From positions 1 through 36,236 of the forward strand of contig JAGPFR010000024.1 of NCBI GenBank assembly GCA_018056425.1: 36,236 bases of DNA, read 5' to 3'. Positions within the stretch are counted from its first letter, which is position 1; every line of letters begins with the position of its first letter. A program made the translations under genes and the position numbers. The DNA is from Lachnospiraceae bacterium (GTDB lineage: Bacteria > Bacillota > Clostridia > Lachnospirales > Lachnospiraceae). Positions 8,475 through 16,801 of the stretch are shown here, piece by piece. The notes under the pieces are model-generated. The model had not been told where the DNA came from, made no database searches, and was given only the letters and a program-made list of their open reading frames with translations.

Positions 8475-9257
8475 ATGAAGGGGCTTATCATCAAGGACAT
8501 AATGTGCCTTAGAAAACAACTTACACTGTTCTTTTTTGTCCTGTTCGGAACGGTCGTGATATCTATAATGTTTGTCTTGAGCGCAAAGTATGGGAATATC
8601 GCTTTGATAGGCAGGCAGATGCTTGAGATCAATGAGAACGAAATGTCACAGATTGATATCATCAATCTCGCTAATATTGTCATGATGCTGTTCATGATCC
8701 TTCCGATCGCCTGCGTGGGTGATATGGTAAATGTATTTATCGCGGATGGAAAGGCCGGATTCAATAAAATATCTTCAATAATACCGCTTACTGTTAGTAA
8801 AAGGCTTCTTGCCAGATTTCTTACCATCTTTACTCTGTTTGGTATCGGAACTGCGATCGATGTCATACTCGCATTCATCCTGTCGCTTCTTACGGATATA
8901 TGCAGCTTCGGTGAAATGTTCGGAGTCATTATTACATCAGCTTCGGTGATAAGTATCTATTCTGCGATACTGATCTTTTTCTGTATTCTGCTCGGATACG
9001 GAAGAGAGGTATATGCCCAGGTTCTAACGATACTTTCCATGATCGTGTCTTTTTCACTCATTAACTTCAAAAGCATAAAAGATATCTGGATAAGGATTTT
9101 CATAAATGAACAGGGTTTTGACAGAGATACATTCTGGAAGCCTCTGTATTTCATAAAGGAAAAAGGATATATATTCCTGATAACTGCCTGCGCAGTTTGC
9201 ATCCTGTCGTATATTTGCAGTCTGAAGATTGCGGAAAGAAAGAGAGGTGTGATCTGA
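8475..9257 (+). CDS. ABC-2 type permease subunit 1
   Basis: 260 aa, about six hydrophobic segments; it opens MKGLIIKDIMCLRKQL, the KD pattern usual for small ABC-2 permeases paired with YtrB-like ATPases. GGAGGTG sits 7 nt ahead of the ATG, overlapping the end of the ATPase gene. Its stop overlaps the next start by one base (TGATG). With the second permease it presumably forms a heteromeric membrane channel. Confidence 0.85.
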   Translation: MKGLIIKDIMCLRKQLTLFFFVLFGTVVISIMFVLSAKYGNIALIGRQMLEINENEMSQIDIINLANIVMMLFMILPIACVGDMVNVFIADGKAGFNKISSIIPLTVSKRLLARFLTIFTLFGIGTAIDVILAFILSLLTDICSFGEMFGVIITSASVISIYSAILIFFCILLGYGREVYAQVLTILSMIVSFSLINFKSIKDIWIRIFINEQGFDRDTFWKPLYFIKEKGYIFLITACAVCILSYICSLKIAERKRGVI

Positions 9258-10033
9258 TGGGCGGATTATTATATAAAGATTTTGCATCTGTCAAAGGAAA
9301 AAAGATCGTTACCGTACTTTTTATTCTTACCGCAGTGATGATGATCCTTAAGATCGTCGGAGTAAGGACTGATCTTTTTTCCGTACTTAATGTTGTAAAT
9401 GATAACGGAGAACATATTAACCTTTTTGATACCATAACCTTGGAGGCGGTATGGTTTCTGATCATTTTGGGATGTGCTTTTATCAATATGTGGGTTTCGA
9501 AAATCACGGAATACGATGAGAAGAAAAAGTCCGTAAACTATTATCTGTCAATGCCGATCGACAAGAGTACATTTGTAGCTTCGAAATTCGTTTTCTTCGG
9601 CATCTGCTACTATGCTGTTTTTTCACTTGTGGTTTTGTGGAGCATCATATCGGCAGCCTTTGTCCCGGAAGGCTTTATGCTGGATATGATAATGCTGACA
9701 CAGGCTTTTTCGACCGGGATCATATGTCTGGCCCTATTAGTGTCCGGGATAGAACTTACGGTATATCTGATATTCGGAAGAGCCAGGGGGCAGTTTTTTA
9801 AGACGGCGCTTATTAATCTGCTCGGAATGATCGTAGCAGGATATTTGTTATTTGGAAACCTGAGAGTATTTGAAAACTGGGATATAGATACCCTTATCAG
9901 CTGGTGTGAAAAGAATTCATTTCTGCTTACGCTTGTTACCACCGTATCTCCTTTGATTTCGCTGGGACTTTACTTTCTTTGCTACCGCATCTCAGTGAAA
10001 GTGTTTGACGGAAAGGAGTATGAATATGAATAA
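9257..10033 (+). CDS. ABC-2 type permease subunit 2
   Basis: 258 aa from the ATG at 9257 (MGGLLYKDFASVKGKK), which shares one base with the preceding stop and has GAGAGGTG upstream; a longer in-frame extension to 9197 lies inside the first permease gene and is unlikely. About six membrane segments. The start resembles that of subunit 1 (LLYKD/LIIKD), suggesting the two genes arose by duplication. It is the partner subunit for the upstream ATPase. Confidence 0.85.
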   Translation: MGGLLYKDFASVKGKKIVTVLFILTAVMMILKIVGVRTDLFSVLNVVNDNGEHINLFDTITLEAVWFLIILGCAFINMWVSKITEYDEKKKSVNYYLSMPIDKSTFVASKFVFFGICYYAVFSLVVLWSIISAAFVPEGFMLDMIMLTQAFSTGIICLALLVSGIELTVYLIFGRARGQFFKTALINLLGMIVAGYLLFGNLRVFENWDIDTLISWCEKNSFLLTLVTTVSPLISLGLYFLCYRISVKVFDGKEYEYE

Positions 10034-10898
10034 AAAATTTACAGATACCCAAAGACTCCTTATTTATCTTACGCTGTCGTTTTCGATAACTTATATATGG
10101 TTTTTTATAGCTGATCCCGATGGAAAAAACTGGGATGAAATGGGACAGATGAGGCAGTCGTTTGTCGCGCTTGGCATGATGTTTCCGGTTATATCCCATG
10201 TACTTACCAGAGTGATAACGAGGGAAAGGTTCAGGTTTGGCGGAGATGATAATTCATATTTCGGGATATCGTTTAAGGATAAAAAATGGATGATCTATTT
10301 GGCGGTATGTTTGCTTCCCTGGTTTTATAAGGAAGCCTCAAATGTAATTTCGCTTGTTCTTGTTCCTTCGGTATTTGATCCGGAATATTATCAGGAATTG
10401 GAGATTGAAAAACGTCTGCTGTTATTACTTCCTGTAAGTGCGATCGTAAACGGAGTCATCGTATCTGTTGCCGCATTCGGAGAAGAAGGCGGATGGCGCG
10501 GATATATGATGCCCAAGCTCATTAAGATCATGGGACGCAGCAAAGCACTGATCGTCGGAGGCATCATCTGGGGACTCTGGCATGCTCCCCTTACCTGCAT
10601 CGGACATAATTTCGGGACGGATTACCCCGGATTTCCTTATGTCGGAATATTAAAAATGTGCATAATGTGCACACTTATGGGAATCATCCTCACATTTGTA
10701 ACCGAAAAAAGCGGATCGGTCTGGCCTGCTGCGATCATGCATGCGGTAAATAATGCAGGCCCATCGATACTTGTGGGATACATAAACCCGGATCTTGCTC
10801 CGGACACATTCCTTGGAAGGAATGCGGGATTTATCGGACTGGTCATTGCACTTTTCGTCGTTGATACCGTAATTATGATAAAATGGAGAAGGTCGTGA
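10026..10898 (+). CDS. CPBP-family intramembrane metalloprotease (CAAX protease-like)
   Basis: 290 aa from the ATG at 10026, chosen over 10005 or 10020 because GGAG at 10015-10018 then has 7-nt spacing; it overlaps the permease gene end by 8 bp. Polytopic, with the three CPBP motifs: GEEGGWRGYM (Glu-Glu near 153-154 and Arg), WGLWHAPL and the final HAVNN. These are the metal-binding and catalytic residues of Rce1/Abi-type proteases. As the fifth gene of the operon it may process a peptide, or give self-immunity, related to the transporter (inference). Confidence 0.88.
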   Translation: MNKKFTDTQRLLIYLTLSFSITYIWFFIADPDGKNWDEMGQMRQSFVALGMMFPVISHVLTRVITRERFRFGGDDNSYFGISFKDKKWMIYLAVCLLPWFYKEASNVISLVLVPSVFDPEYYQELEIEKRLLLLLPVSAIVNGVIVSVAAFGEEGGWRGYMMPKLIKIMGRSKALIVGGIIWGLWHAPLTCIGHNFGTDYPGFPYVGILKMCIMCTLMGIILTFVTEKSGSVWPAAIMHAVNNAGPSILVGYINPDLAPDTFLGRNAGFIGLVIALFVVDTVIMIKWRRS

Positions 10899-10922
10899 AG
10901 TATCTGAAAGGAAAAAGGGATA

Positions 10923-11435
10923 ATGAAAAATCAATTGGTTCGTTTGGTACTTGCTGGCTTAATGATATTGACGCTTTGTGGTTGTTCTTTGAATTTTGGC
11001 AATAAGATTCCCGGTGATTGGTACAATGAAACTCTCGAATACTACAGAGAAGGATTTTCATCAGATTGGGCCAATGAAAGAGAAGACCTGTTCATCCACG
11101 ATGAAATGAAAGATCCGAATAACAGATTCGGATATCTCCTTCGTGATCTTAACGGCGATGGAGCTGATGAATTACTTATAGGTATCATAGATGATTCCGA
11201 AGAGACCAAATTCACAGATCTGTATATCTGGCACAGTGACTTCGGTGCGTTTAGATCACTTAATTGCGGCGAAGGGTATTATATGTATTTGTGTGACGAT
11301 AACGTTATCAGGATGGATTCCTGGTACGGCTCCGAGACTAAGATTGATTACATGGTATACGACCCCGAGGGAGACTCTTTTCTCATAGTTGATGGAGGAA
11401 GCAATCCGGGACATTTCGAACTGAAGGAGTTTTAA
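10923..11435 (+). CDS. Small lipoprotein with a calcium-loop-like repeat
   Basis: 170 aa. Type II signal peptide with lipobox TLCGC (Cys21). The mature part holds RDLNGDGADELLIG (about residues 73-87), an Asp-rich loop of the FG-GAP/EF-hand kind common in secreted Clostridia lipoproteins. GAAAGG precedes the ATG. It follows the CPBP gene by 24 bp and abuts the next gene, so it may be the operon's last surface component. The function is unknown. Confidence 0.7.
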   Translation: MKNQLVRLVLAGLMILTLCGCSLNFGNKIPGDWYNETLEYYREGFSSDWANEREDLFIHDEMKDPNNRFGYLLRDLNGDGADELLIGIIDDSEETKFTDLYIWHSDFGAFRSLNCGEGYYMYLCDDNVIRMDSWYGSETKIDYMVYDPEGDSFLIVDGGSNPGHFELKEF

Positions 11436-12122
11436 ATGAAAAAAACTGATCTGCACAAAAATCTTAAAAAGCTTCAGGACTTAAAATACCGCGACATGCA
11501 GGTTAAGATCATTCCCAATCTGGAGCCTTCATCCATCATAGGTGTCAGGACACCGGAGCTTAAAGCAATGGCGAAGGAGATCTTAAAGTCCGGGGATTAC
11601 AAGGATTTCTTAAATGATCTTCCCCACAAGTATTTCGAAGAAAATCAGCTCCATGCATTTATATTATCCGGCATGAAGGATGCAGACGAGTGCTTTGAAG
11701 AACTCGAGAAGTTCCTTCCCTATGTCGATAACTGGGCAACCTGCGATCAGATGTCACCGAAGATTTTCAAGAAGCACAAGGATGAGCTTCTTAAGCGTGT
11801 GAAGGTGTGGATTGCATCAGGCGAGCCTTATACCATCCGCTTCGGAGTCGGTATGCTCATGGAGCATTTCCTGGATGACGATTATGATGTAAAATATCCT
11901 GCCATGGTGGCAAAACTCAGATCCGATGAGTATTACGTTAACATGATGATCGCCTGGTATTTTGCAACAGCTCTCGCAAAACAGTACGATACGATCATCC
12001 CCTACATCGAGAAGAAAAAACTCGATAAGTGGACACATAATAAAGCTATACAGAAATCCGTCGAAAGCTATCGCATCTCGGATGAGCAGAAAGCATATCT
12101 TAAAACATTAAAGATTAAGTAA
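11436..12122 (+). CDS. AlkD-like DNA alkylation repair protein
   Basis: 228 aa of HEAT-like helices. Key features are IGVRTPELKAMAKEI, VDNWATCDQMS (Trp and Asp of the active groove), IRFGVGMLMEHFLDD (conserved Arg) and a C-terminal IQKSVESYRIS segment. AlkD glycosylases excise positively charged alkylated bases such as 3-methyl- and 7-methyl-purines. The ATG immediately follows the preceding stop, with AAGGAG overlapping the end of that gene, so the two are cotranscribed. The length matches the family. It is followed by a REP-like hairpin. Confidence 0.88.
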   Translation: MKKTDLHKNLKKLQDLKYRDMQVKIIPNLEPSSIIGVRTPELKAMAKEILKSGDYKDFLNDLPHKYFEENQLHAFILSGMKDADECFEELEKFLPYVDNWATCDQMSPKIFKKHKDELLKRVKVWIASGEPYTIRFGVGMLMEHFLDDDYDVKYPAMVAKLRSDEYYVNMMIAWYFATALAKQYDTIIPYIEKKKLDKWTHNKAIQKSVESYRISDEQKAYLKTLKIK

Positions 12123-12156
12123 GTGACACGGGGCAGTGGAAATGACCCTGTGTCAC
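12123..12156 (+). repeat. REP-like palindrome, copy 1
   Basis: An 11-bp stem with one G-T pair (12123-12133 with 12146-12156). The loop CAGTGGAAATGA resembles copy 2. It lies right after the AlkD-like gene and just before the ribosome site of the HAD gene. It may also end or attenuate transcription, but there is no T run. Confidence 0.65.
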
Positions 12157-12175
12157 AAAAGAAAGGACTAATGCT

Positions 12176-12823
12176 TTGCGTTATACTCACATACTGTTCG
12201 ATCTCGACGGAACGCTCACGGACTCAGGTCCCGGAATAATGAACGGATTCGAATACGCCATTAAGAAGATGGGCGGTGATCCGGGTGAAAGATCCGGACT
12301 CAGAAGATTTGTCGGACCACCTTTGGAGGAATCATTCGGGAAGATGCTCGGATATTCTCCGGAAGATACCGTAAAAGCAATCGCAACATACAGGGAGTAT
12401 TATTTTCAAATGGGCGGTGTCCTGGAAAATGAAGTCTACCCCGGAGTTGCAGAGCTCCTCGAAGACCTTAAAGGAATGGGACTGCACCTTGCCGTTGCAA
12501 CATCCAAGTTTATAAAGGGAACAAAAATAGTTCTGGATCATTTTGATCTTGGAAAATACTTCGACGTCATCGGATGCGGAAATGACGAGGATCGTAAAGA
12601 GAAGACTGATATCATCAGATATGTCATCAAAGAGTACGGCATCACGGACCTGAGCAAAGTTCTCATGGTCGGCGACCGTCACTATGATATAAATGCCGCA
12701 AGACAGATCGGCATAGATTCCGTAGGCGTCCTGTACGGATACGGAAGCGAAGAGGAATTGAAAAAAGCCGGGGCGACATATATAGCCGCCACGGCCGGGG
12801 ATATTAAACGTATAATAGGATGA
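12176..12823 (+). CDS. HAD-family phosphatase (phosphoglycolate phosphatase-like)
   Basis: 215 aa from a TTG start at 12176; GAAAGGA at 12161-12167 gives 8-nt spacing, and the nearby ATG at 12171 is out of frame. HAD motif I is FDLDGTLTDS (nucleophile Asp9, acid Asp11), motif II VATSK, motif III Lys in RKEKTD and motif IV VGDRHYDINAA. The helical cap at residues 15-85 marks subfamily I, like Gph/PpaX. Likely substrates are small phosphorylated metabolites. The stop codon lies inside a REP-like palindrome shared with the convergent HD-GYP gene. Confidence 0.88.
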   Translation: MRYTHILFDLDGTLTDSGPGIMNGFEYAIKKMGGDPGERSGLRRFVGPPLEESFGKMLGYSPEDTVKAIATYREYYFQMGGVLENEVYPGVAELLEDLKGMGLHLAVATSKFIKGTKIVLDHFDLGKYFDVIGCGNDEDRKEKTDIIRYVIKEYGITDLSKVLMVGDRHYDINAARQIGIDSVGVLYGYGSEEELKKAGATYIAATAGDIKRIIG

Positions 12824-12860
12824 TACCGGGGGATGACAGTAGAAACGTCCCGGTGTCATC
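12819..12860 (+). repeat. REP-like palindrome, copy 2, bridging two stop codons
   Basis: A 12-bp stem with one G-T pair (12819-12830 with 12849-12860) around an 18-nt loop containing CAGTAGAAACGT. The HAD stop (12821-12823) is in the left arm and the convergent HD-GYP stop (12860-12862) starts at its right end. It probably serves as a bidirectional terminator-like structure. Confidence 0.7.
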
Positions 12861-14662
12861 TATATTTTCTTTCTGTAAGCCTGGTACATGATCTCGGCTC
12901 TGCCTGAACCGATGAAATATCCGATACGGGATTTGAGGTCGGGGTCAAGATCCAAGAGCCTGACAAGATCGGGATTGTACCGCGTTCCCGCATACTTTTT
13001 GAGCTCTTCGAAGATTTCGCCGGGTGTTTTGGCTCTCTTGTAATTTCTTCCGTACTGATCGGCAGCCGCATCAAGGCAGTCACAAATGGTTATGATATCG
13101 ATTGCCGCACGGTATGGAGTGCTGTGATCGTAATCATCCGGGTATCCGCCCGAACCGTCATAGTAGCAGTGATGGCCTGCGGCTACGTCCCGGTAAATGA
13201 TAAGATCGGGATCATTCTCCATAAATTTGGCACCGTATTCAGGGTGCTTTTTTATTGAGTCAAATTCTTCTTCACCGAGTTTGCGGCACTGGAGATTTAT
13301 GATGTCGGCAATTCTTGTTTTCCCCACATCGTGGAAGAGACCACAGTGACGCAGGTAATCGGGAATGTCTTCTTTGACCGGAAGGTCATCAAAAAATTCC
13401 GGCATGTAGATAAGAGCACTTTCTGCAAAAACAAGAGCAAGCTCCGAGACTATTACGGAGTGCAGATAGGTGGGAAGCTGTCGTTTGACGATCAGGTCAA
13501 GGATGTAGTCTTCTTTTTCTTTTCTCGAACCGAGGTATCCGAGAGTTTTGTAATACCACTTTGCAAGAACGTCGTTGATAAACTGCGAGGGGAAATCCTT
13601 GTACTTGCTGAACAGATTCTTCTTGGATGATTTGATCAGATAGGAGACGATCCTGTTCTTTTTCTTCTCATCCTCGAGATAACCTGCAAGACGGAGCATG
13701 TATAAGGGGCCGTTGTTAAGGAAGTGCTGTTCCTCAACACTTTGCTTTCCTGCTGCTTCAAATTTGATGATACATGCTTTGTAGTAGTCGAGATATTTAT
13801 CAAGAGCACTCTCGTATGTTTCTTCACCGCTTTCAATTCTGGTGCGCAGATACAGGGCGTATACGCGGTCGTTGTAATCGGTGATGTTTTTTGCTTTTGC
13901 GGAATTTTCCGCAAAACATTTTCCCGAGTATTCGTAGAGGTATTGTTTTACCTCATCACTTGCATTGTCTATATGCTCTTCAACGCACATCCAGTCCTTG
14001 TTCATGATATCGATGATCCCAAGGATTGCTTCGTTGTCTTTATCAAGAGCCTGCACAGCATCACTGTTCCAAAAATCATTGGCTTTTCTGTGACGCAGGT
14101 ATGATCTGTTAATATCAAAGTCCGGATTTTCGGTATCGATCACGACATAGTTGTACCATGCTACCCAGACACCCCGTCTTGCTTCTGGGGTAAATTCACT
14201 GTAATGATCTGAAAGTGCGAAAATCTTCTCAAGATATTCATCGCTCATTCTCATCTGTCCTGAGCCGCGATTTCTTATCTCGTTCATTTCGTAAAATATT
14301 GCTTTGTAGACGAAGATCAGCTTTTCGTAATCGGTGCTTCCTTCGTAGATTTTCTCGAGCTTTTTGAGAAGCGGAAAGATAACGACATAATCGTCGTAGT
14401 CATCGTTGTACATTTCAACGACACGGTTATAAAGAGTAAGGGTTTCTTCCTCGGACAAGTCACGTTCAAGGAGCGAATTAATATCACTGAGGATCTGTTC
14501 ATCCCTGGCAGCAATCTCGGTGAGTTCATGCGCACGATCTGCAAGCCGCCCGATCCACTCTTTTTTCGGGAGCTTGTTAAAGAGTGCCTCGTTCAGTTCT
14601 TCCTGACGGTCCATGTTCTTGCAGTATTCGGTTATTAGTTGTCCGATATCCGATTGAGCCAT
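12860..14662 (-). CDS. HD-GYP-type phosphohydrolase with long helical N-terminus
   Basis: 600 aa from the ATG at 14662, preceded on the minus strand by GGGGAGA with 5-nt spacing; a TTG at 14683 is less likely. Residues 1-410 are helical and TPR-like, with no membrane segment or receiver domain. The C-terminus holds the HD domain: GLFHDVGKTRIADI (His444-Asp445), KKHPEYGAKF and GHHCYYDGSGGYP (His497-His498). HD-GYP enzymes hydrolyse cyclic di-GMP; the usual HHExxDGxGYP is altered here (Glu to Cys, and an extra Gly), so activity may differ. It is convergent with the HAD gene. Confidence 0.82.
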   Translation of the reverse strand: MAQSDIGQLITEYCKNMDRQEELNEALFNKLPKKEWIGRLADRAHELTEIAARDEQILSDINSLLERDLSEEETLTLYNRVVEMYNDDYDDYVVIFPLLKKLEKIYEGSTDYEKLIFVYKAIFYEMNEIRNRGSGQMRMSDEYLEKIFALSDHYSEFTPEARRGVWVAWYNYVVIDTENPDFDINRSYLRHRKANDFWNSDAVQALDKDNEAILGIIDIMNKDWMCVEEHIDNASDEVKQYLYEYSGKCFAENSAKAKNITDYNDRVYALYLRTRIESGEETYESALDKYLDYYKACIIKFEAAGKQSVEEQHFLNNGPLYMLRLAGYLEDEKKKNRIVSYLIKSSKKNLFSKYKDFPSQFINDVLAKWYYKTLGYLGSRKEKEDYILDLIVKRQLPTYLHSVIVSELALVFAESALIYMPEFFDDLPVKEDIPDYLRHCGLFHDVGKTRIADIINLQCRKLGEEEFDSIKKHPEYGAKFMENDPDLIIYRDVAAGHHCYYDGSGGYPDDYDHSTPYRAAIDIITICDCLDAAADQYGRNYKRAKTPGEIFEELKKYAGTRYNPDLVRLLDLDPDLKSRIGYFIGSGRAEIMYQAYRKKI

Positions 14663-14700
14663 ATATGTCTCCCCTATAGCCAATATAATATCATAAATTC

Positions 14701-14752
14701 GATGACACAGGGATGTTTCTTGTGTGACACAGGGTCGGACCCTCTGTCACAC
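14701..14752 (+). repeat. REP-like palindrome, copy 3 (compound)
   Basis: 14701-14720 reads GATGACACAGGGATGTTTCT, matching the reverse complement of copy 2 (GATGACACCGGGACGTTTCT) at 18 of 20 positions. It overlaps a 14-bp hairpin with one mismatch (14722-14735 with 14739-14752). It sits between the start of the HD-GYP gene and the -35 box of the ABC leader. Confidence 0.65.
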
Positions 14753-14781
14753 TTGACAAACTAAATTTAATTCGTTATGTT
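14753..14781 (+). promoter_or_regulatory. Promoter of the ABC-exporter leader
   Basis: Consensus TTGACA (14753-14758), 17-bp spacer, TATGTT (14776-14781). It gives a roughly 265-nt leader before the first exporter gene, containing a short ORF and a terminator. Confidence 0.6.
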
Positions 14782-14847
14782 ACATAGTGTCCGTTGTGAG
14801 ACAGATTGAAACTATTAACCGCGTTTATCAGAAAGGAGGCAATTAAA

Positions 14848-14928
14848 TTGATTAAGTTAAGACAGAATATGAATAATCTACTTATGAACAATACTTACAG
14901 CCTCCGGAAAGGGACTATGCAGGTATAA
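14848..14928 (+). CDS. 26-residue leader peptide ORF upstream of the ABC exporter
   Basis: A TTG start at 14848 lies 8 nt after a near-perfect AAAGGAGG (14832-14839), as strong as any ribosome site here. The peptide begins MIKLRQNMNNLLMNN, ends RKGTMQV, and has no signal peptide. Its 3' half contains CCGGAA, the same sequence as the left arm of the terminator 70 nt later, so translation state could decide which RNA pairing forms. In Bacillus subtilis the ABC heterodimer BmrCD is preceded by a leader peptide gene, bmrB, and an attenuator; the layout here matches. Its role is inferred from position and structure only. Confidence 0.6.
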   Translation: MIKLRQNMNNLLMNNTYSLRKGTMQV

Positions 14929-15013
14929 TGTGGTCAGCGCGACCATATGGCAACTGTATAGCGGTTTTTACCATAATGCCGGAAGCATACTGCAAGCTTC
15001 CGGCTATTTTTTT
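14928..15013 (+). terminator. Leader hairpin and intrinsic terminator (candidate attenuator)
   Basis: The first hairpin is 14928-14935 with 14941-14948 (core TGGTC/GACCA, loop AGCGC) directly at the leader stop. The terminator is a perfect 9-bp stem GCCGGAAGC / GCTTCCGGC (14978-14986 and 14996-15004) with seven T at 15007-15013. It lies 40 bp upstream of the exporter start, so the operon must be transcribed through it. An alternative pairing is leader CCGGAA (14904-14909) with TTCCGG of the terminator's right arm. Confidence 0.75.
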
Positions 15014-15052
15014 ACCTTTTCGGACGTTATGAGATAGGATGTGATTTAGAAA

Positions 15053-16801
15053 ATGAGGGAAAAATTCAGTTTATTTAAACATATAAGGCGCCACTTATGG
15101 CAATACATAATCGCGCTTACGGCACTGATCCTTTCGGTTACGGTCTCTATGATCGTGCCCGAGGTTCAGAAACATATAGTTGATGATGTCATAGTTGATG
15201 GCAAGACAGAGCTTCTTATCAAGCTCCTCGTGATCTATGCCTGCCTGGGCGCATCCCGTGCGGTACTGCAGTACGTCAAGGAGTACTCTTTTGACTCAGT
15301 GTCTTCAAAGGTTGTCGTCGGAATAAGACGTGATCTTTTCAGGCATATTCAGAGCCTCGATACGAGCTACTTTGATAAAAACAATACCGGCGAGATCATG
15401 GCCAGACTAAAAGAGGATATCGACAAGGTTTGGGAAGCTCTTTCTTTTATCTCCATGCTTCTGATCGAAGTTGCTTTCCATACGGTCTTTATCCTGGTAT
15501 GCATGTTCAGACTAAATGCTTACATGGCGATAATCCCATTTATAGCGATAGTAGTCTGCGGATTTCTGGCGATCAAGATGGATAAGAAGCTCGATGTGGT
15601 ATTCGGTGAGATCTCCGAGGAAAATGCCGTGCTCAACACCACCTGTGAGGAGAATATCGCGGGGGTGCGTACGGTCAAAGCATTTGCAAAAGAGGGCTAT
15701 GAACTTATCAAGTTCAGGAAACACAACGATAAGTACAAGGAATTAAATGTAGACCTTTCCAAAGTCTTCGTTAAGTACTATCCTTTCTTTTCGTTTGTGT
15801 CAGGAATAGTTCCCCTTCTTGTAATTGCGATTGGCGGTGTGTTCTACGTAAATGGAATGTTCGGTATCACCCTTGGTGTTATCACCGCGTACATTACCTA
15901 TTCGAACAATATCGTATGGCCCATGGAGATGCTCGGATGGCTTACCAACAGCTTCTCTGAAGCGGTGGCATCGGTTAAGAAGCTTAACAGGATCTATGAT
16001 GAAGTATCAACCATCAACGATCCCGAGAACCCTGTAGTTTTAGAGAAGGTTCACGGAACCGTAACCTTTGACAATGTCGGATTTCATAAAGAGGACATGC
16101 ACGATATCCTGAAGGGTATATCATTTGAAATCCCTGCCGGGAAAACCCTGGGAATAATGGGGGCAAGCGGCGCGGGTAAGACTTCGATCGTTTCACTTCT
16201 CACAAGACTTTATGACGTAACCGACGGTGAGATCAGGCTTGACGGTGTACCCATCAGGAACCTGACTCTCAAGCAGCTCAGAGGAAGCATTTCACTTGTA
16301 ATGCAGGATGTTTTCCTGTTTTCCGATACCATAGCGGAAAATATCAAGATGGGACGCCGTCACAATATCAGTGACAGAGTTATCAGACGTTCCAGTAAGA
16401 ATGCGGGAGCAAGCGAATTCATCGACAAGATGGATAAAGGCTATGAGACCGTAATAGGTGAGCGTGGCGTCGGACTCTCCGGAGGACAGAAGCAGCGTAT
16501 CTCCATAGCGAGAGCATTTGCCAAGGAATTGCCTATTCTGATAATGGATGATTCGACTTCAGCACTTGATATGGAGACCGAACGTGATATCCAGAAGAAA
16601 CTTAAGAATTTAACAGAAATGACCAAGATCATCATTGCGCATCGTATCAGCTCTGTTAAGGATGCGGATGAGATCATAGTACTCGATGAGGGCAGGATCG
16701 CAGAGCGCGGAACCCACGACGAGCTGCTCAGAAAGAAGGGACTCTATTACGAGACATATGTGTCTCAGTACGGAGAGCCCGTATTAAAGGAGGTGATCTG
16801 A
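15053..16801 (+). CDS. Heterodimeric ABC exporter, degenerate-site subunit (BmrC-like)
   Basis: 582 aa. Six membrane helices (residues 1-310) are fused to an ATPase domain: Walker A GASGAGKTS, Q-loop VMQDVFLF, signature LSGGQKQR, Walker B LIMDDSTSALD and H-loop IIAHRIS. Asp500 replaces the catalytic Glu after Walker B, which marks the degenerate nucleotide site of heterodimeric type IV exporters. The partner gene overlaps its stop by one base. Such pairs export drugs, lipids or peptides. It is likely controlled by the upstream leader and terminator. Confidence 0.9.
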   Translation: MREKFSLFKHIRRHLWQYIIALTALILSVTVSMIVPEVQKHIVDDVIVDGKTELLIKLLVIYACLGASRAVLQYVKEYSFDSVSSKVVVGIRRDLFRHIQSLDTSYFDKNNTGEIMARLKEDIDKVWEALSFISMLLIEVAFHTVFILVCMFRLNAYMAIIPFIAIVVCGFLAIKMDKKLDVVFGEISEENAVLNTTCEENIAGVRTVKAFAKEGYELIKFRKHNDKYKELNVDLSKVFVKYYPFFSFVSGIVPLLVIAIGGVFYVNGMFGITLGVITAYITYSNNIVWPMEMLGWLTNSFSEAVASVKKLNRIYDEVSTINDPENPVVLEKVHGTVTFDNVGFHKEDMHDILKGISFEIPAGKTLGIMGASGAGKTSIVSLLTRLYDVTDGEIRLDGVPIRNLTLKQLRGSISLVMQDVFLFSDTIAENIKMGRRHNISDRVIRRSSKNAGASEFIDKMDKGYETVIGERGVGLSGGQKQRISIARAFAKELPILIMDDSTSALDMETERDIQKKLKNLTEMTKIIIAHRISSVKDADEIIVLDEGRIAERGTHDELLRKKGLYYETYVSQYGEPVLKEVI

